Below, piece after piece: positions 43,350 through 50,355 of a stretch of DNA of 50,355 bases. Each line of letters starts with the position of its first letter. Position 1 is the stretch's first letter. The translations under genes and the position numbers were made by a program. Origin of the DNA: Deltaproteobacteria bacterium (GTDB lineage: Bacteria > Myxococcota > SpSt-1050 > JACRCP01). The DNA lies in contig JACRCP010000144.1 of NCBI GenBank assembly GCA_016218965.1, forward strand, positions 1 to 50,355, given 5' to 3'. Below the pieces are notes generated by a model. The model had not been told where the DNA came from and searched no databases. It saw nothing but the letters and a program-made list of their open reading frames with translations.

Positions 43350-43580
43350 ATGAGAGAACTCATTGAACACATCGCCAAGGCGCTCGTCGAGAAACCCGTC
43401 GATGTCAGCGTGACCGAGGTGCCCCGGGAGAACCAGGCGGTTTTGGAACTCCGGGTGGCCAAGGAGGACCTCGGGAGGGTGATCGGGAAACAGGGGCGCA
43501 CAGTCCGGGCCATGAGGACCCTCCTCGCGGCCATAGCCACCAAGCAGCAAAAAAGGGTGAGCCTCGAGATCATCGAGTAG
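43350..43580 (+). CDS. khpA: KhpA, KH-domain RNA-binding protein
   Basis: 76 residues behind AAGGAGG. A single KH domain with the GxxG loop in [17 protein letters not shown]. KhpA partners KhpB/Jag in Gram-positives and binds RNA broadly; it commonly sits between rpsP and rimM. The 184-base gap before it contains CG-rich inverted pieces but no gene. Confidence 0.92.
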   Translation: MRELIEHIAKALVEKPVDVSVTEVPRENQAVLELRVAKEDLGRVIGKQGRTVRAMRTLLAAIATKQQKRVSLEIIE

Positions 43581-43609
43581 GCGCCCGCACCCGTCAGGCT
43601 GAAAAAAAC

Positions 43610-44110
43610 GTGCTCGTCGAGATCGGTCCCATAGTCGCCCCGCACGGGATTCGGGGGCACGTGAAAGTGCGCGTGCCCGAGCCCGCCTCGTCGTGTCTCC
43701 TCAAGGTCAAAGCCGTGAATGTGGGAAATGGCGAGACGGGCCGTGCCTTGGGGGTTTCCGGCGCACGGCCGGGGCGGGGAGTGGTCGTCGTGAAGCTTTG
43801 CGGCGTCGACGACAGGAGCGCGGCCGAGGCCCTCCGGGGGGCGATCGTGAGCGTTGACGAGGCGGACATGCCCGGGCTTCCCGACGGTGAGTACTACCTG
43901 TACGAGCTTCGCGGAATGTCGGTCGTGGATGAAAGCGGGACGCGAGGGACGGTGACCGCGCTCGACTCCAACAACGCGCAGGACCTCCTTGTGGTCACCG
44001 ACGCCGCCGGCCGCGAACACCTCGTCCCGTTCGTCAAGGGCGTCGTCGTCGAGGTCCAAAGGGACCGCCGGGTCGTGAAGCTCCAGCCCATGGAGGGCCT
44101 GTTTGAATGA
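43610..44110 (+). CDS. rimM: Ribosome maturation factor RimM
   Basis: 166 residues from GTG 43610. The N-terminal RimM barrel (VEIGPIVAPHGIRGHVKV) is followed by the PRC-like domain (LPDGEYYLYELRGMSVVDESG). It assists 30S head assembly and interacts with S19. Its stop overlaps the trmD start (ATGA). Confidence 0.93.
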   Translation: MLVEIGPIVAPHGIRGHVKVRVPEPASSCLLKVKAVNVGNGETGRALGVSGARPGRGVVVVKLCGVDDRSAAEALRGAIVSVDEADMPGLPDGEYYLYELRGMSVVDESGTRGTVTALDSNNAQDLLVVTDAAGREHLVPFVKGVVVEVQRDRRVVKLQPMEGLFE

Positions 44111-44838
44111 GCCGGGGCGCGGACATCATCACCATCTTTCCCGAGTTCTTCGTCGCGGCCGGGTTCGGCGTGCTGGGCCAGGCTATCCGCGACGGCGTCT
44201 TTGAACTCAGATGCCACGACCTGCGCGACCACACAACCGACAGGCACCGGAGCACCGACGACACGCCGTACGGGGGCGGGGCCGGCATGGTGATGCTTTG
44301 CGAACCGATATTCCGGGCGCTCGACTCGGTGGACCCGGACCATGTCGCAAACCGGATACTGCTCACGCCGCGCGGCGAGGTCCTCAACCAGGGGATCGTG
44401 CGCGAGATCGCGGCGCACGAGCGGCTGGTCTTGGTCTGCGGCCGGTACGAGGGAGTGGACGAGAGGGTCACGGGGAGGGTGGACCGTGAGATATCCCTGG
44501 GCGATTTCGTCCTCTCGGGCGGCGAGACAGCCGCGCTTGCGCTGGTTGACGCCGTGGCCCGGCTTGTGCCGGGCGTGCTGGGGAACGCGCGGTCGCTTGA
44601 GGACGAGTCCTTCTCGCAGGGGATACTCGAATACCCCCAGTACACGCGCCCGCGAGAGATCAGTGGACAGCGCGTCCCCGAAGTGCTATTCAGCGGCGAC
44701 CATGCGGCGATAGCCCGATGGAGAAGGGGCCGGGCGCTGCTTGACACGAAGAAACGCCGGCCGGACCTCTGGCGGGCGCTTTCGCTTTCGGAAGATGACT
44801 ACGGGCTGGTCGAAGACGCCGAGGCCGGCTCGACATAG
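44107..44838 (+). CDS. trmD: tRNA (guanine-N1-)-methyltransferase TrmD
   Basis: Makes m1G37 in tRNAs and prevents frameshifting. The 243-residue SPOUT protein has DDTPYGGGAGMVM, the knot motifs LVCGRYEGVDERV and ISLGDFVLSGGETAAL, and the C-terminal YPQYTRPREISGQRVPEVLFSGDHAAI. Overlaps rimM by 4 bases. Confidence 0.96.
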   Translation: MSRGADIITIFPEFFVAAGFGVLGQAIRDGVFELRCHDLRDHTTDRHRSTDDTPYGGGAGMVMLCEPIFRALDSVDPDHVANRILLTPRGEVLNQGIVREIAAHERLVLVCGRYEGVDERVTGRVDREISLGDFVLSGGETAALALVDAVARLVPGVLGNARSLEDESFSQGILEYPQYTRPREISGQRVPEVLFSGDHAAIARWRRGRALLDTKKRRPDLWRALSLSEDDYGLVEDAEAGST

Positions 44839-44854
44839 CGCCAAGGAGGCAGCC

Positions 44855-45220
44855 GTGAAGAAGTACCTGCTCGATCTCGTCGAAAGACGCGAGATGAAAC
44901 AGAACATCCCCGAGTTCAGGCCGGGCGACACGATCCGCGTACACCAGAGGATCTTCGAGGGCGAAAAGGAGCGCGTGCAGGTGTTCGAGGGGGTCGTGAT
45001 CAGACACCGCAAGGCCGGCAACCGCTCTTCGATAACCGTCCGCAAGATCTCGTACGGCGTCGGTGTCGAGAAGATCTTTCCAATCCACGCGCCGACGGTC
45101 GAAAAGATCGAGATCGTCCAGCGCAGCACCTCGCGCCGCGCCAAGCTCTACTACCTGCGCAACCTCGCCGGCAAGGCCGCGAGGCTCACGCAGGAAAAGG
45201 CCAAGCCCGCCACCGAGTAG
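44855..45220 (+). CDS. rplS: 50S ribosomal protein L19
   Basis: 121 residues from GTG 44855 (CAAGGAGG). FRPGDTIRVHQRIFEGEKERVQVFEGVVI and the C-terminal RRAKLYYLRNLAGKAAR are diagnostic of L19, which sits at the 30S-50S interface. A 7-bp-period repeat begins at the base after its stop codon. Confidence 0.97.
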   Translation: MKKYLLDLVERREMKQNIPEFRPGDTIRVHQRIFEGEKERVQVFEGVVIRHRKAGNRSSITVRKISYGVGVEKIFPIHAPTVEKIEIVQRSTSRRAKLYYLRNLAGKAARLTQEKAKPATE

Positions 45221-45255
45221 GCGTGAGGCACGAGGCGTGAGGCGCAAGGCGCAAC
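45221..45255. repeat. 7-bp-period repeat between rplS stop and rnhB
   Basis: Units GCGTGAG, GCACGAG, GCGTGAG, GCGCAAG, GCGCAAC follow the rplS TAG directly. The in-frame GTG at 45237 within the third unit is the only standard start for rnhB that I can find. The same TAG-GCGTGAGGCA..GAGGCGTGAG junction recurs after the stop at 49292. Confidence 0.8.
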
Positions 45256-46022
45256 AACCGCGCAGGTCCCCGGACGCGGACGACCAACCCCTTGCACGAA
45301 ACAAAGCCGGACAGGGGCGCCGAAGATCGCCGTCGGGGGTTCCGGTCCAGGTTACCCTCTTTGATGACGAGATTCCGCCTTCCCAGCGTTGGGGTGAAAT
45401 ATGGGCCGCGCGCAGCGGGTATCGCCTGGTTGCAGGCGTCGACGAGGCCGGGCGGGGGCCGTTGGCCGGTCCGGTGGTTGCGGCGGCGGTCGTCCTGCCG
45501 CCCGGACACGGGATAGACGGAATTGGGGATTCCAAGTTGCTTTCGGCACGCCGGCGCGAAGAACTGTACTCGCGCATCAAAAAAACGGCGAAGATGGCCG
45601 TCTGCCGCGTCGAGGCGGAAAGGATCGACCAGGTAAATGTCCTTCGTGCGACGATGGAGGCGATGGCCGGCGCAATCAAGAAACTGACGCGGAGTCTGGG
45701 ACGGGAGCCCGATTGTGTTCTGATAGACGGCCCGCACAAACCCGGCCTTCACCTGCTCGGCGCGCGTTTGAACTGTGTGCCTGTAGTCAAGGGGGACCGC
45801 CTCTCCGAAAACATCGGTGCGGCGTCCATCGTTGCAAAGGTCACCCGCGACCGGTTGATGAAACGTTTCGATCGGAAGTTCCGGGGATACGGCTTTGCCC
45901 GGCACAAGGGCTACGGGACCCCGGAGCACTTGGCCGCGCTTGAGGGGCTGGGACCGTGTGAGATTCACCGGCGGACGTTTGCGGGGGTCTTGGGGCGCCG
46001 GGCAGAACAGGAGTCGCGTTGA
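45237..46022 (+). CDS. rnhB: Ribonuclease HII
   Basis: RNase HII removes ribonucleotides from DNA. YRLVAGVDEAGRGPLAGPVVAAAVVLP supplies the Asp-Glu active site, CVLIDGPHK the third Asp, and VVKGDRLSENIGAASIVAKVTRDRLM..HKGYGTPEH the C-terminal block. The ~60 residues before the catalytic core are a basic, low-complexity leader plus VTLFDDEIPPSQRWGEIWAARSG. No ATG precedes the core, and the likely start (GTG 45237) is inside a repeat. The repeat appears to have rebuilt the 5' end. Confidence 0.9.
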   Translation: MRRKAQQPRRSPDADDQPLARNKAGQGRRRSPSGVPVQVTLFDDEIPPSQRWGEIWAARSGYRLVAGVDEAGRGPLAGPVVAAAVVLPPGHGIDGIGDSKLLSARRREELYSRIKKTAKMAVCRVEAERIDQVNVLRATMEAMAGAIKKLTRSLGREPDCVLIDGPHKPGLHLLGARLNCVPVVKGDRLSENIGAASIVAKVTRDRLMKRFDRKFRGYGFARHKGYGTPEHLAALEGLGPCEIHRRTFAGVLGRRAEQESR

Positions 46023-46035
46023 AAAGGATGGGTGG

Positions 46036-46112
46036 CACGGACAAACCCGGTTTGTCCGTGTGCGGCGGCGGGCAAGGCACGGACAAGCGCGCTTCGCTTC
46101 CTTGTCCGTGGC
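46036..46112. repeat. Pair of related palindromes between rnhB and yraN
   Basis: CACGGACAAACC (46036-46047) is the exact complement of GGTTTGTCCGTG (46049-46060). Then CACGGACAAG (46078-46087) pairs with CTTGTCCGTG (46101-46110). Both use the same CACGGACAA unit, so these look like two copies of one palindromic repeat (REP-like). They could also end transcription or stabilise the 3' end of the message. Confidence 0.7.
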
Positions 46113-46131
46113 ACCCGCAAACGGGGATTGC

Positions 46132-46518
46132 GTGAAGACTGACGGGCCGAAAAGGGACCAGCGTAAAAAACTCGGCAAGGAGGCCGAGGAGGCCGTTGCC
46201 GAGTACCTGTGCCGCGACGGGTACGAGCTCGTCGAGCGCAACTTCGAGTGCAAGATCGGCGAGGTGGACATCATCGCGCGCAAGGGCGAGTGCCTGTGCT
46301 TCGTCGAGGTCAGAAGCCGGAGCACCGAGGCGATGGGTAGCCCCGCGCTCACGGTCAACGCGAGGAAACAACGGCAGGTCGTCCGGGCCGCGTTGTGGTA
46401 CCTTTCGAAGAACGAGATCACAAACATGGTGGCGCGTTTCGACGTGGCCGCCGTGACGTTCGGGCCGCTGGGGCCCGAGATAGAGTACATCCCGTCGGCG
46501 TTCGACGCGGGGATGTAA
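46132..46518 (+). CDS. yraN: UPF0102 (YraN) family endonuclease-like protein
   Basis: 128 residues from GTG 46132. It shows the YraN pattern KLGKEAEEAVAEYLCRDGYELVERNFECKIGEVDIIARKGECLCFVEVRSR, a PD-(D/E)XK-like core (E, D, E-V-R), then VNARKQRQVVRAALWYL. The usual neighbour of rnhB. Role in vivo unknown. Confidence 0.92.
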   Translation: MKTDGPKRDQRKKLGKEAEEAVAEYLCRDGYELVERNFECKIGEVDIIARKGECLCFVEVRSRSTEAMGSPALTVNARKQRQVVRAALWYLSKNEITNMVARFDVAAVTFGPLGPEIEYIPSAFDAGM

Positions 46519-46545
46519 GGACCGGGGCGGAATAGCAGGAGGCGC

Positions 46546-47949
46546 ATGTCAGGGGACGGGAAAGAAGTCGCGTCGTCGATTGCAAGAAGATTCCTCGATC
46601 TTGACCCCGAGGCGTGGCACGGCGTACGGGCTCAGATGGAAAAGGAGAGCCTGGAACTTGGCGTCACCTACCAGCCCGAGGGGAAGCCGGTCGAGGTGAC
46701 CGACCTGGTGATGGTCCCCGTCGTGTTCGACGGCGCGGACCTTGCGGCCATTCGGGACGTCGTAGAAGTCCTGAGCAAAATCATGGCGCGGGCCCCCGGG
46801 TGGCGGATGGAATCGGAGGCGGTGCGCGAGACGCTGCCGCTTTCGGCGGGCGAAGAAGAATGGATGCGCGACTGCGCCCTGTCTCCGCGGTGGCAGGATC
46901 ACGCGATAGTCGGCCGCTGGGACCTCAACGTCGATCAGACCGGGCCGAACGGGCCGCGGATCCTGCTGTTCGAGGGGAACGGCAACGCCGTGGGCGGGAT
47001 CAACTACACCCCCGCCGCCGAAATCGTGGTCCACAACGCCGTCAAGCGCGTCTTTGCCGAAACGGGCGGCCGCCTTCCGCCTGTCAGGCGCACCGGGGAC
47101 ATCCACGAGGCATTTTTCAGGATGCTCAATGATCACGCGCGCCGGTTGGGCCGGACGCTCAAGACCTTCGTCATTCTGGAGGACCGGACGTGGACCGCGG
47201 GGATCACCGAGGCGCCGTACATCGTCAATGCCGTCAGGAAACGGGGCGTGTTCGCGAAGCTTTCAGACCCCCGCGAACTCCGGGTTTGGCGGGGTGAGGT
47301 CTGTCTCGGCAACCGGCCCGTCGACGTGCTGTACCGCAACATCGAGATCCGGGACCTCTTGGATATCGAGGCGGCCGACGGAAGGATCGAGGCCCTGCGC
47401 CTCGCATTTAGAAGAAACCAGGTCATCTCGTCGCTCGCCGGCGAGTTCGATCACAAGAGCCTGCTCGAAACGATGACGCTCCCTGAAGTCGAGCGGGGTC
47501 TTTCTTCGGAGTGGCGCGAGGTCGTCCGCACGGTCGTTCCGTGGACGCGGCTCATGCGCGAGGTGAAGACTGCGGACCCCGCGGGGCGGCAGGTGGATCT
47601 CCCGTCGTACGTCCGGAGGCACAAGGACGCGCTGGTGCTCAAACCCAATCGCGAATGCGGCGGCGACGGCGTGACGATTGGCACATACCGCGACCAGTCC
47701 GCGTGGGAACGCGCCGTGCACCGGGCGATCCGTCACAAGAGCGAGTGGGTCGTCCAGCAGGCGATAAAGCCCGCGGAGATCCCCGTGCCGGCCAAATGGC
47801 GCGGGAAGATCCGTCTCGGTGCGCGATACACGAACGCCGGCGTCATCACAATCCCCGGCGGCCCCTACGTCCTGGGCCGCTCAAGCGCCATGCCGGTGGT
47901 AAACGTCTCCCGCGGCGGCGGGATAGTAGCGGTATTGCGCACGGCTTGA
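46546..47949 (+). CDS. Predicted ATP-grasp-like ligase, unknown substrate
   Basis: 467 residues from ATG 46546 (AGCAGGAGG). Segments recall glutathionylspermidine-synthase/pre-ATP-grasp-type proteins: RILLFEGNGNAVGGINYTPAAEIV, RPVDVLYRNIEIRDLLD, and a lysine/glycine nucleotide loop VLKPNRECGGDGVTIG, then WVVQQAIKP and GARYTNAG. Such enzymes join a carboxylate to an amine using ATP. The family call is by eye; no substrate evident from neighbours. Confidence 0.55.
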   Translation: MSGDGKEVASSIARRFLDLDPEAWHGVRAQMEKESLELGVTYQPEGKPVEVTDLVMVPVVFDGADLAAIRDVVEVLSKIMARAPGWRMESEAVRETLPLSAGEEEWMRDCALSPRWQDHAIVGRWDLNVDQTGPNGPRILLFEGNGNAVGGINYTPAAEIVVHNAVKRVFAETGGRLPPVRRTGDIHEAFFRMLNDHARRLGRTLKTFVILEDRTWTAGITEAPYIVNAVRKRGVFAKLSDPRELRVWRGEVCLGNRPVDVLYRNIEIRDLLDIEAADGRIEALRLAFRRNQVISSLAGEFDHKSLLETMTLPEVERGLSSEWREVVRTVVPWTRLMREVKTADPAGRQVDLPSYVRRHKDALVLKPNRECGGDGVTIGTYRDQSAWERAVHRAIRHKSEWVVQQAIKPAEIPVPAKWRGKIRLGARYTNAGVITIPGGPYVLGRSSAMPVVNVSRGGGIVAVLRTA

Positions 47950-47975
47950 CGGCCCGCCGCCGTCGCCGGTATCCT
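47946..47975 (+). promoter_or_regulatory. Candidate promoter of the lone antitoxin gene
   Basis: TTGACG (47946-47951), 18-base spacer and TATCCT (47970-47975), ending 20 bases before ATG 47996. The -35 overlaps the stop codon of the upstream gene. Confidence 0.5.
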
Positions 47976-47995
47976 GTGAGAAGGAGGTAGCGGCC

Positions 47996-48199
47996 ATGAC
48001 GGTAAAAGCCGAGTACATGACCGACACGAGAGGCCGGCGCACCCGCGTCGTGCTGACCGTGGGGGAATACCAAAAGTTGATGGAACGTCTTGAGAGCCTT
48101 GAGGATAGTCTGGACCTGAAGAAAGCAAAACGGTCGGCTCGCGGATTCGTCGATCTGGACGACGCCATCAAATTTCATCGAAAAGGCACGGGTCGTTGA
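47996..48199 (+). CDS. Orphan antitoxin-like protein
   Basis: 67 residues behind GAAGGAGG. VKAEYMTDTRGRRTRVVLTVGEYQKLMERLESLEDSLDLKKA resembles the short N-terminal domain plus linker of Phd/YefM/RelB-type antitoxins, which bind operator DNA and cap a toxin. No toxin gene follows: the next 85 bases are hairpins, then an unrelated lipoprotein. It may be a remnant or act in trans. Confidence 0.65.
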   Translation: MTVKAEYMTDTRGRRTRVVLTVGEYQKLMERLESLEDSLDLKKAKRSARGFVDLDDAIKFHRKGTGR

Positions 48200-48220
48200 C
48201 GTCGCCGGATCTTGGAGTGC

Positions 48221-48267
48221 GGCGGCTAGACGCCGCCTTGATTTACTTCCGGGGCGGCTTGACGCCC
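48221..48267. repeat. Two tandem GC-rich hairpins
   Basis: GGCGGC TAGAC GCCGCC (48221-48237) and GGGGCG GCTTGA CGCCCC (48251-48267) have the same layout, each a 6-bp stem with a 5-6-base loop ending in GAC or GA. They lie between the antitoxin stop and the WG-repeat gene. No T-run follows, so they are not classic terminators. Confidence 0.55.
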
Positions 48268-48284
48268 CGCTGCGGTTCAGTAGC

Positions 48285-49292
48285 ATGAGAATTACAGGGG
48301 CGGCAGCAGCATCAATTGTCCTCTACTTCGTCGCTGGGGCTTGCGATTGCCCCAATCCTCCCGGCCCGTTTTTCCCTGTAAAAAAGGACGGCAAGTACGG
48401 CTTCATCGATCGATCCGGGAAGATCATGATCCGGCCGCAGTTCGACCAGGCAGATGAAAACTTCAGCCAGCTTGCCGCTGTCAGGACCGGAGGCGTGTGG
48501 GGATTCATAGACAAAAGAGGCCGGATGAAGATCGAACCGCGATTCGAAAGCGCATGGCCGTTTTCCTGCTATTCCCGCCAAGGTCCCATGGCCGCCGTGA
48601 AGATCAACGGCCTCTGGGGTTACGTCGACTACAACGGTCGAGAGGTCATCCGTCCCAAGTTCGATTTCGCATCCTTCTGCGGCGACGACCTGCACGCCGC
48701 CGTCTCCGTCCGCGGCTGGTGGGGGTTTATCAACACCAAGGGCGAATTCACGGTGCCGCCAAAATACGACGCGGTCGGGCCGTACTTCTCGGACGGGCTC
48801 GCGACCGTCGAGTGGATGGACAAGTGGGGCGCCATCGACACGAAAGGCAACGTAGTCATCCCCCTCAAACATGAAATGCTCCTCCCGTTCTCCGAAGGTC
48901 TGGCACCTTTCTCGAAAAACGACGGCGAGCAGTGGGGGTTTCTCGATACGAAGGGAAACGAGGCCATCCCCGCCGCATTCGACTACGTCTGGCCTTTCTC
49001 CGAAGGCTTGGCGCCCGTGATCAAGGAAGACCGGCGGATGTACATCGACAAGACCGGCGCGCCCGCCATAACGGGCGATTATGACCGGGCGACGGTGTTT
49101 TCCGAGGGCCTCGCCGCGGTCATGAAAGGCGGCAAATGGGGTTACATCAACAAGACGGGCAGACAGGTCATCACGCTCGACAAGTGCGACTTCGCCTCGC
49201 CGTTTGGAGCCGGCCTCGCGCTCATCTACGTTGACGACAAGACCGGCTACATCGACCCTATGGGAAAGCGGGTATGGGAGCCGACGAAGTAG
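48285..49292 (+). CDS. WG-repeat lipoprotein
   Basis: 335 residues with a lipoprotein signal (..YFVAGACDCPNPP), then about nine WG (KWG) repeats of ~35 residues: KYGFIDRSGKIMI, VWGFIDKRGRMKI, LWGYVDYNGREVI, WWGFINTKGEFTV, KWGAIDTKGNVVI, QWGFLDTKGNEAI and further copies. WG repeats form short beta hairpins. Surface or periplasmic location; partner unknown. A 7-bp-type repeat begins directly after the stop. Confidence 0.88.
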   Translation: MRITGAAAASIVLYFVAGACDCPNPPGPFFPVKKDGKYGFIDRSGKIMIRPQFDQADENFSQLAAVRTGGVWGFIDKRGRMKIEPRFESAWPFSCYSRQGPMAAVKINGLWGYVDYNGREVIRPKFDFASFCGDDLHAAVSVRGWWGFINTKGEFTVPPKYDAVGPYFSDGLATVEWMDKWGAIDTKGNVVIPLKHEMLLPFSEGLAPFSKNDGEQWGFLDTKGNEAIPAAFDYVWPFSEGLAPVIKEDRRMYIDKTGAPAITGDYDRATVFSEGLAAVMKGGKWGYINKTGRQVITLDKCDFASPFGAGLALIYVDDKTGYIDPMGKRVWEPTK

Positions 49293-49327
49293 GCGTGAGG
49301 CAAGAGGCGTGAGGCGGGAGGCGGAAG
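49291..49327. repeat. 7-bp-period repeat at the stop codon of the WG-repeat gene
   Basis: GCGTGAG, GCAAGAG, GCGTGAG, GCGGGAG, GCGGAAG units start at the TAG. Nearly the same as the block after rplS (45221-45255). Confidence 0.8.
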
Positions 49328-49434
49328 AATGCCTGTAACCCCGTATGACTGGGGTCATACGTATTTGTGACGGCATTCGGCATTGCGCGGGCGGATCGTT
49401 GGAGAACCAGATCTCAAAAACAACGGAGAGCAGT

Positions 49435-50247
49435 ATGAGACTTCAGACCTGGTCGGTCGTCCTGGTTCTGGGCGTGGTCCTGCTTGCGGTTTCGGCATAT
49501 GCGGCGCCGAAGCAGAAGGGCAAGGATTTCGGGAGCGCCAAGCCGCAGGCGGCCGGCGAAAAGCCCGTCAAGACCGACGACTGCTACGCCTGCCATGCGC
49601 CCGTGAAAGACCTTCACGGATCCGGGAAGCACGCCAAGGTAAACTGCGCGTCGTGCCACCGCGGGGTTGAGAAGCACATACAGGTCAAAGGGCCCGACGG
49701 GCGGCCGCAAACCGACCTTTCGTGGAACGCGTGCGGCTCGTGCCACAAGGTCGAGTTCGACAGCTTCAAGCAGACGGCGCATCACCGGCCCGCGCGGGAC
49801 GAAAAATCCCAGCTTTCGAACCGGGCGCCCAACCCGTATTGGGACAAGCTCATGATGGGCCACGGGTTCACCAAGGAGCACAATCTCACCCGGAGCCACA
49901 CATGGATGCTCGTCGATCACTTCGTCGTTGACCGCGCGTACGGCGGCCGGTTCCAGCCCAAGGAGGGCTGGGAGTATGTCGCGGCGCAGGGCGGGGCAAA
50001 GGCGTGGAGCGTGCTCAAGGACCAGCACCCCGATTCGAAGGAGCACAAGCCGTTTTTGACCCAGAGTGCCGCGGCGGCCAACCCGACGTGCCTCCAGTGC
50101 AAGACCCAGGACCATATCCTGGACTGGCCGTACATGGGCGACCCCGACCCGAAAGCCAAATGGAACCGTACGTCAAACGTCGTCGAGCTCGCGCGCACGC
50201 TTGAGCACGGCCTAGGGCGCCGTAAAACAATAAATTTGCCAACTTGA
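49435..50247 (+). pseudogene. Multiheme cytochrome c (NrfA/octaheme-reductase-like), truncated by an insertion sequence
   Basis: The signal peptide (..LLAVSAYA) leads to three CxxCH sites (CYACH, CASCH, CGSCH) and one CxxCK site (CLQCK). A lysine-ligated active-site heme like CxxCK is the hallmark of NrfA and related octaheme nitrite/hydroxylamine enzymes. After VVELARTLEH the frame changes character and stops after GLGRRKTINLPT, where relatives continue with further CxxCH hemes. The break coincides with the start of a transposable element (~50215). An intact enzyme would be periplasmic; the remnant is unlikely to work. Confidence 0.75.
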
Positions 50248-50355
50248 TCGGTCCGTGTTCTATAGTAGGTGTGAGACACAACGTGGACTTGGAAGCCGCC
50301 ATCCGCAGCAAGTACGTCGCCCTTGAGGAACTGCTCAACGAGCGTGCGCGGCGAC
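50215..50355 (+). mobile_element. Left end of an insertion sequence, probably ISAzo13-type
   Basis: AT-richer sequence starting near GGGCGCCGTAAAACAATAAAT interrupts the cytochrome gene and leads within ~55 bases into a transposase-like frame. The boundary is estimated from where cytochrome similarity ends. The other end is outside the window. Confidence 0.6.
50271..50355 (+). CDS. Transposase N-terminus (ISAzo13-like), cut by window edge
   Basis: From GTG 50271 (or 50283) the frame reads VDLEAAIRSKYVALEELLNERARR. This matches the opening IRxKYxAL..LDERARR helix of ISAzo13-family transposases. Only 28 codons are visible, so the family is provisional. Confidence 0.6.
   Translation, partial: MRHNVDLEAAIRSKYVALEELLNERARR

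Noticed and set aside
1..50355. tRNA, rRNA and known riboswitch genes
   Set aside because: None was recognised by eye on either strand; a covariance-model search would be needed to exclude small ones.

Overview
The window is GC-rich chromosome (roughly 62-67% by eye) with dense, mostly short-spaced genes. Several features point to a Myxococcota or a related deltaproteobacterial lineage: lipoproteins with long Asp/Ala/Gly linkers after the lipobox (1178-2635, 2695-3765, 22586-24037, 24400-26511, 32997-35315), Cys-rich secreted repeats, and the yggS-divIVA-DUF167 and ffh-rpsP-khpA-rimM-trmD-rplS-rnhB-yraN gene orders. A 2-hydroxyacyl-CoA-dehydratase-like operon and a multiheme cytochrome suggest an anaerobic or facultative life. 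I cannot assign a genus.

Layout. 1-1170: a mobile-element scar, with the start of one IS110-type transposase abutting the broken N-half of a second one and a hydrolase remnant. 1178-3765: two secreted Asp-rich lipoproteins. 3803-9900 (minus): OYE-type flavin/FeS reductase, pgsA, lytic transglycosylase, lipoprotein, pyrE and a class II aldolase. 10038-10943: a DMT exporter. 10946-14075 (minus): activator plus two dehydratase-like FeS subunits. 14112-18844 (minus): zinc-ribbon repeat protein, recG, a DUF1858 protein and an outer-membrane barrel. 19246-26511 (plus): a lower-GC run of a broken kelch lipoprotein, membrane and secreted proteins. 26565-30552 (minus): DUF167, divIVA, yggS, trmN6-like, hemB and a membrane protein. 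30824-32487 (minus): a radical SAM enzyme behind a DUF433/truncated DUF5615 toxin-antitoxin remnant. 32997-35315: a large secreted esterase with inverted domain order. 35433-38388 (minus): a four-gene overlapping operon (AAA ATPase, TOPRIM-like protein, nuclease-like protein, ferredoxin-nitroreductase) that looks like a defence island. 38537-41159: membrane proteins, an ICMT-like methyltransferase and an SRPBCC protein. 41526-46518 (plus): the SRP/ribosomal/tRNA-modification cluster. 46546-50355: an ATP-grasp-like protein, a lone antitoxin, a WG-repeat lipoprotein and a multiheme cytochrome cut off by an insertion sequence.

The most unusual content is non-coding. (1) Three copies (18934-19106, 30643-30816, 41225-41442) of a 173-218 bp element share ~17-bp terminal inverted repeats. 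Each is flanked by its own exact 7-bp direct repeat, and they fold into nested stems that differ by compensatory base changes: a MITE-like family with a selected structure. (2) Degenerate 7-bp-period repeats sit in or directly after stop codons of at least five genes. They also run in frame through recG and the dehydratase activator, and appear to supply the rnhB start codon. (3) The four-gene operon at 35433-38388 is the best candidate for an undescribed protein system.
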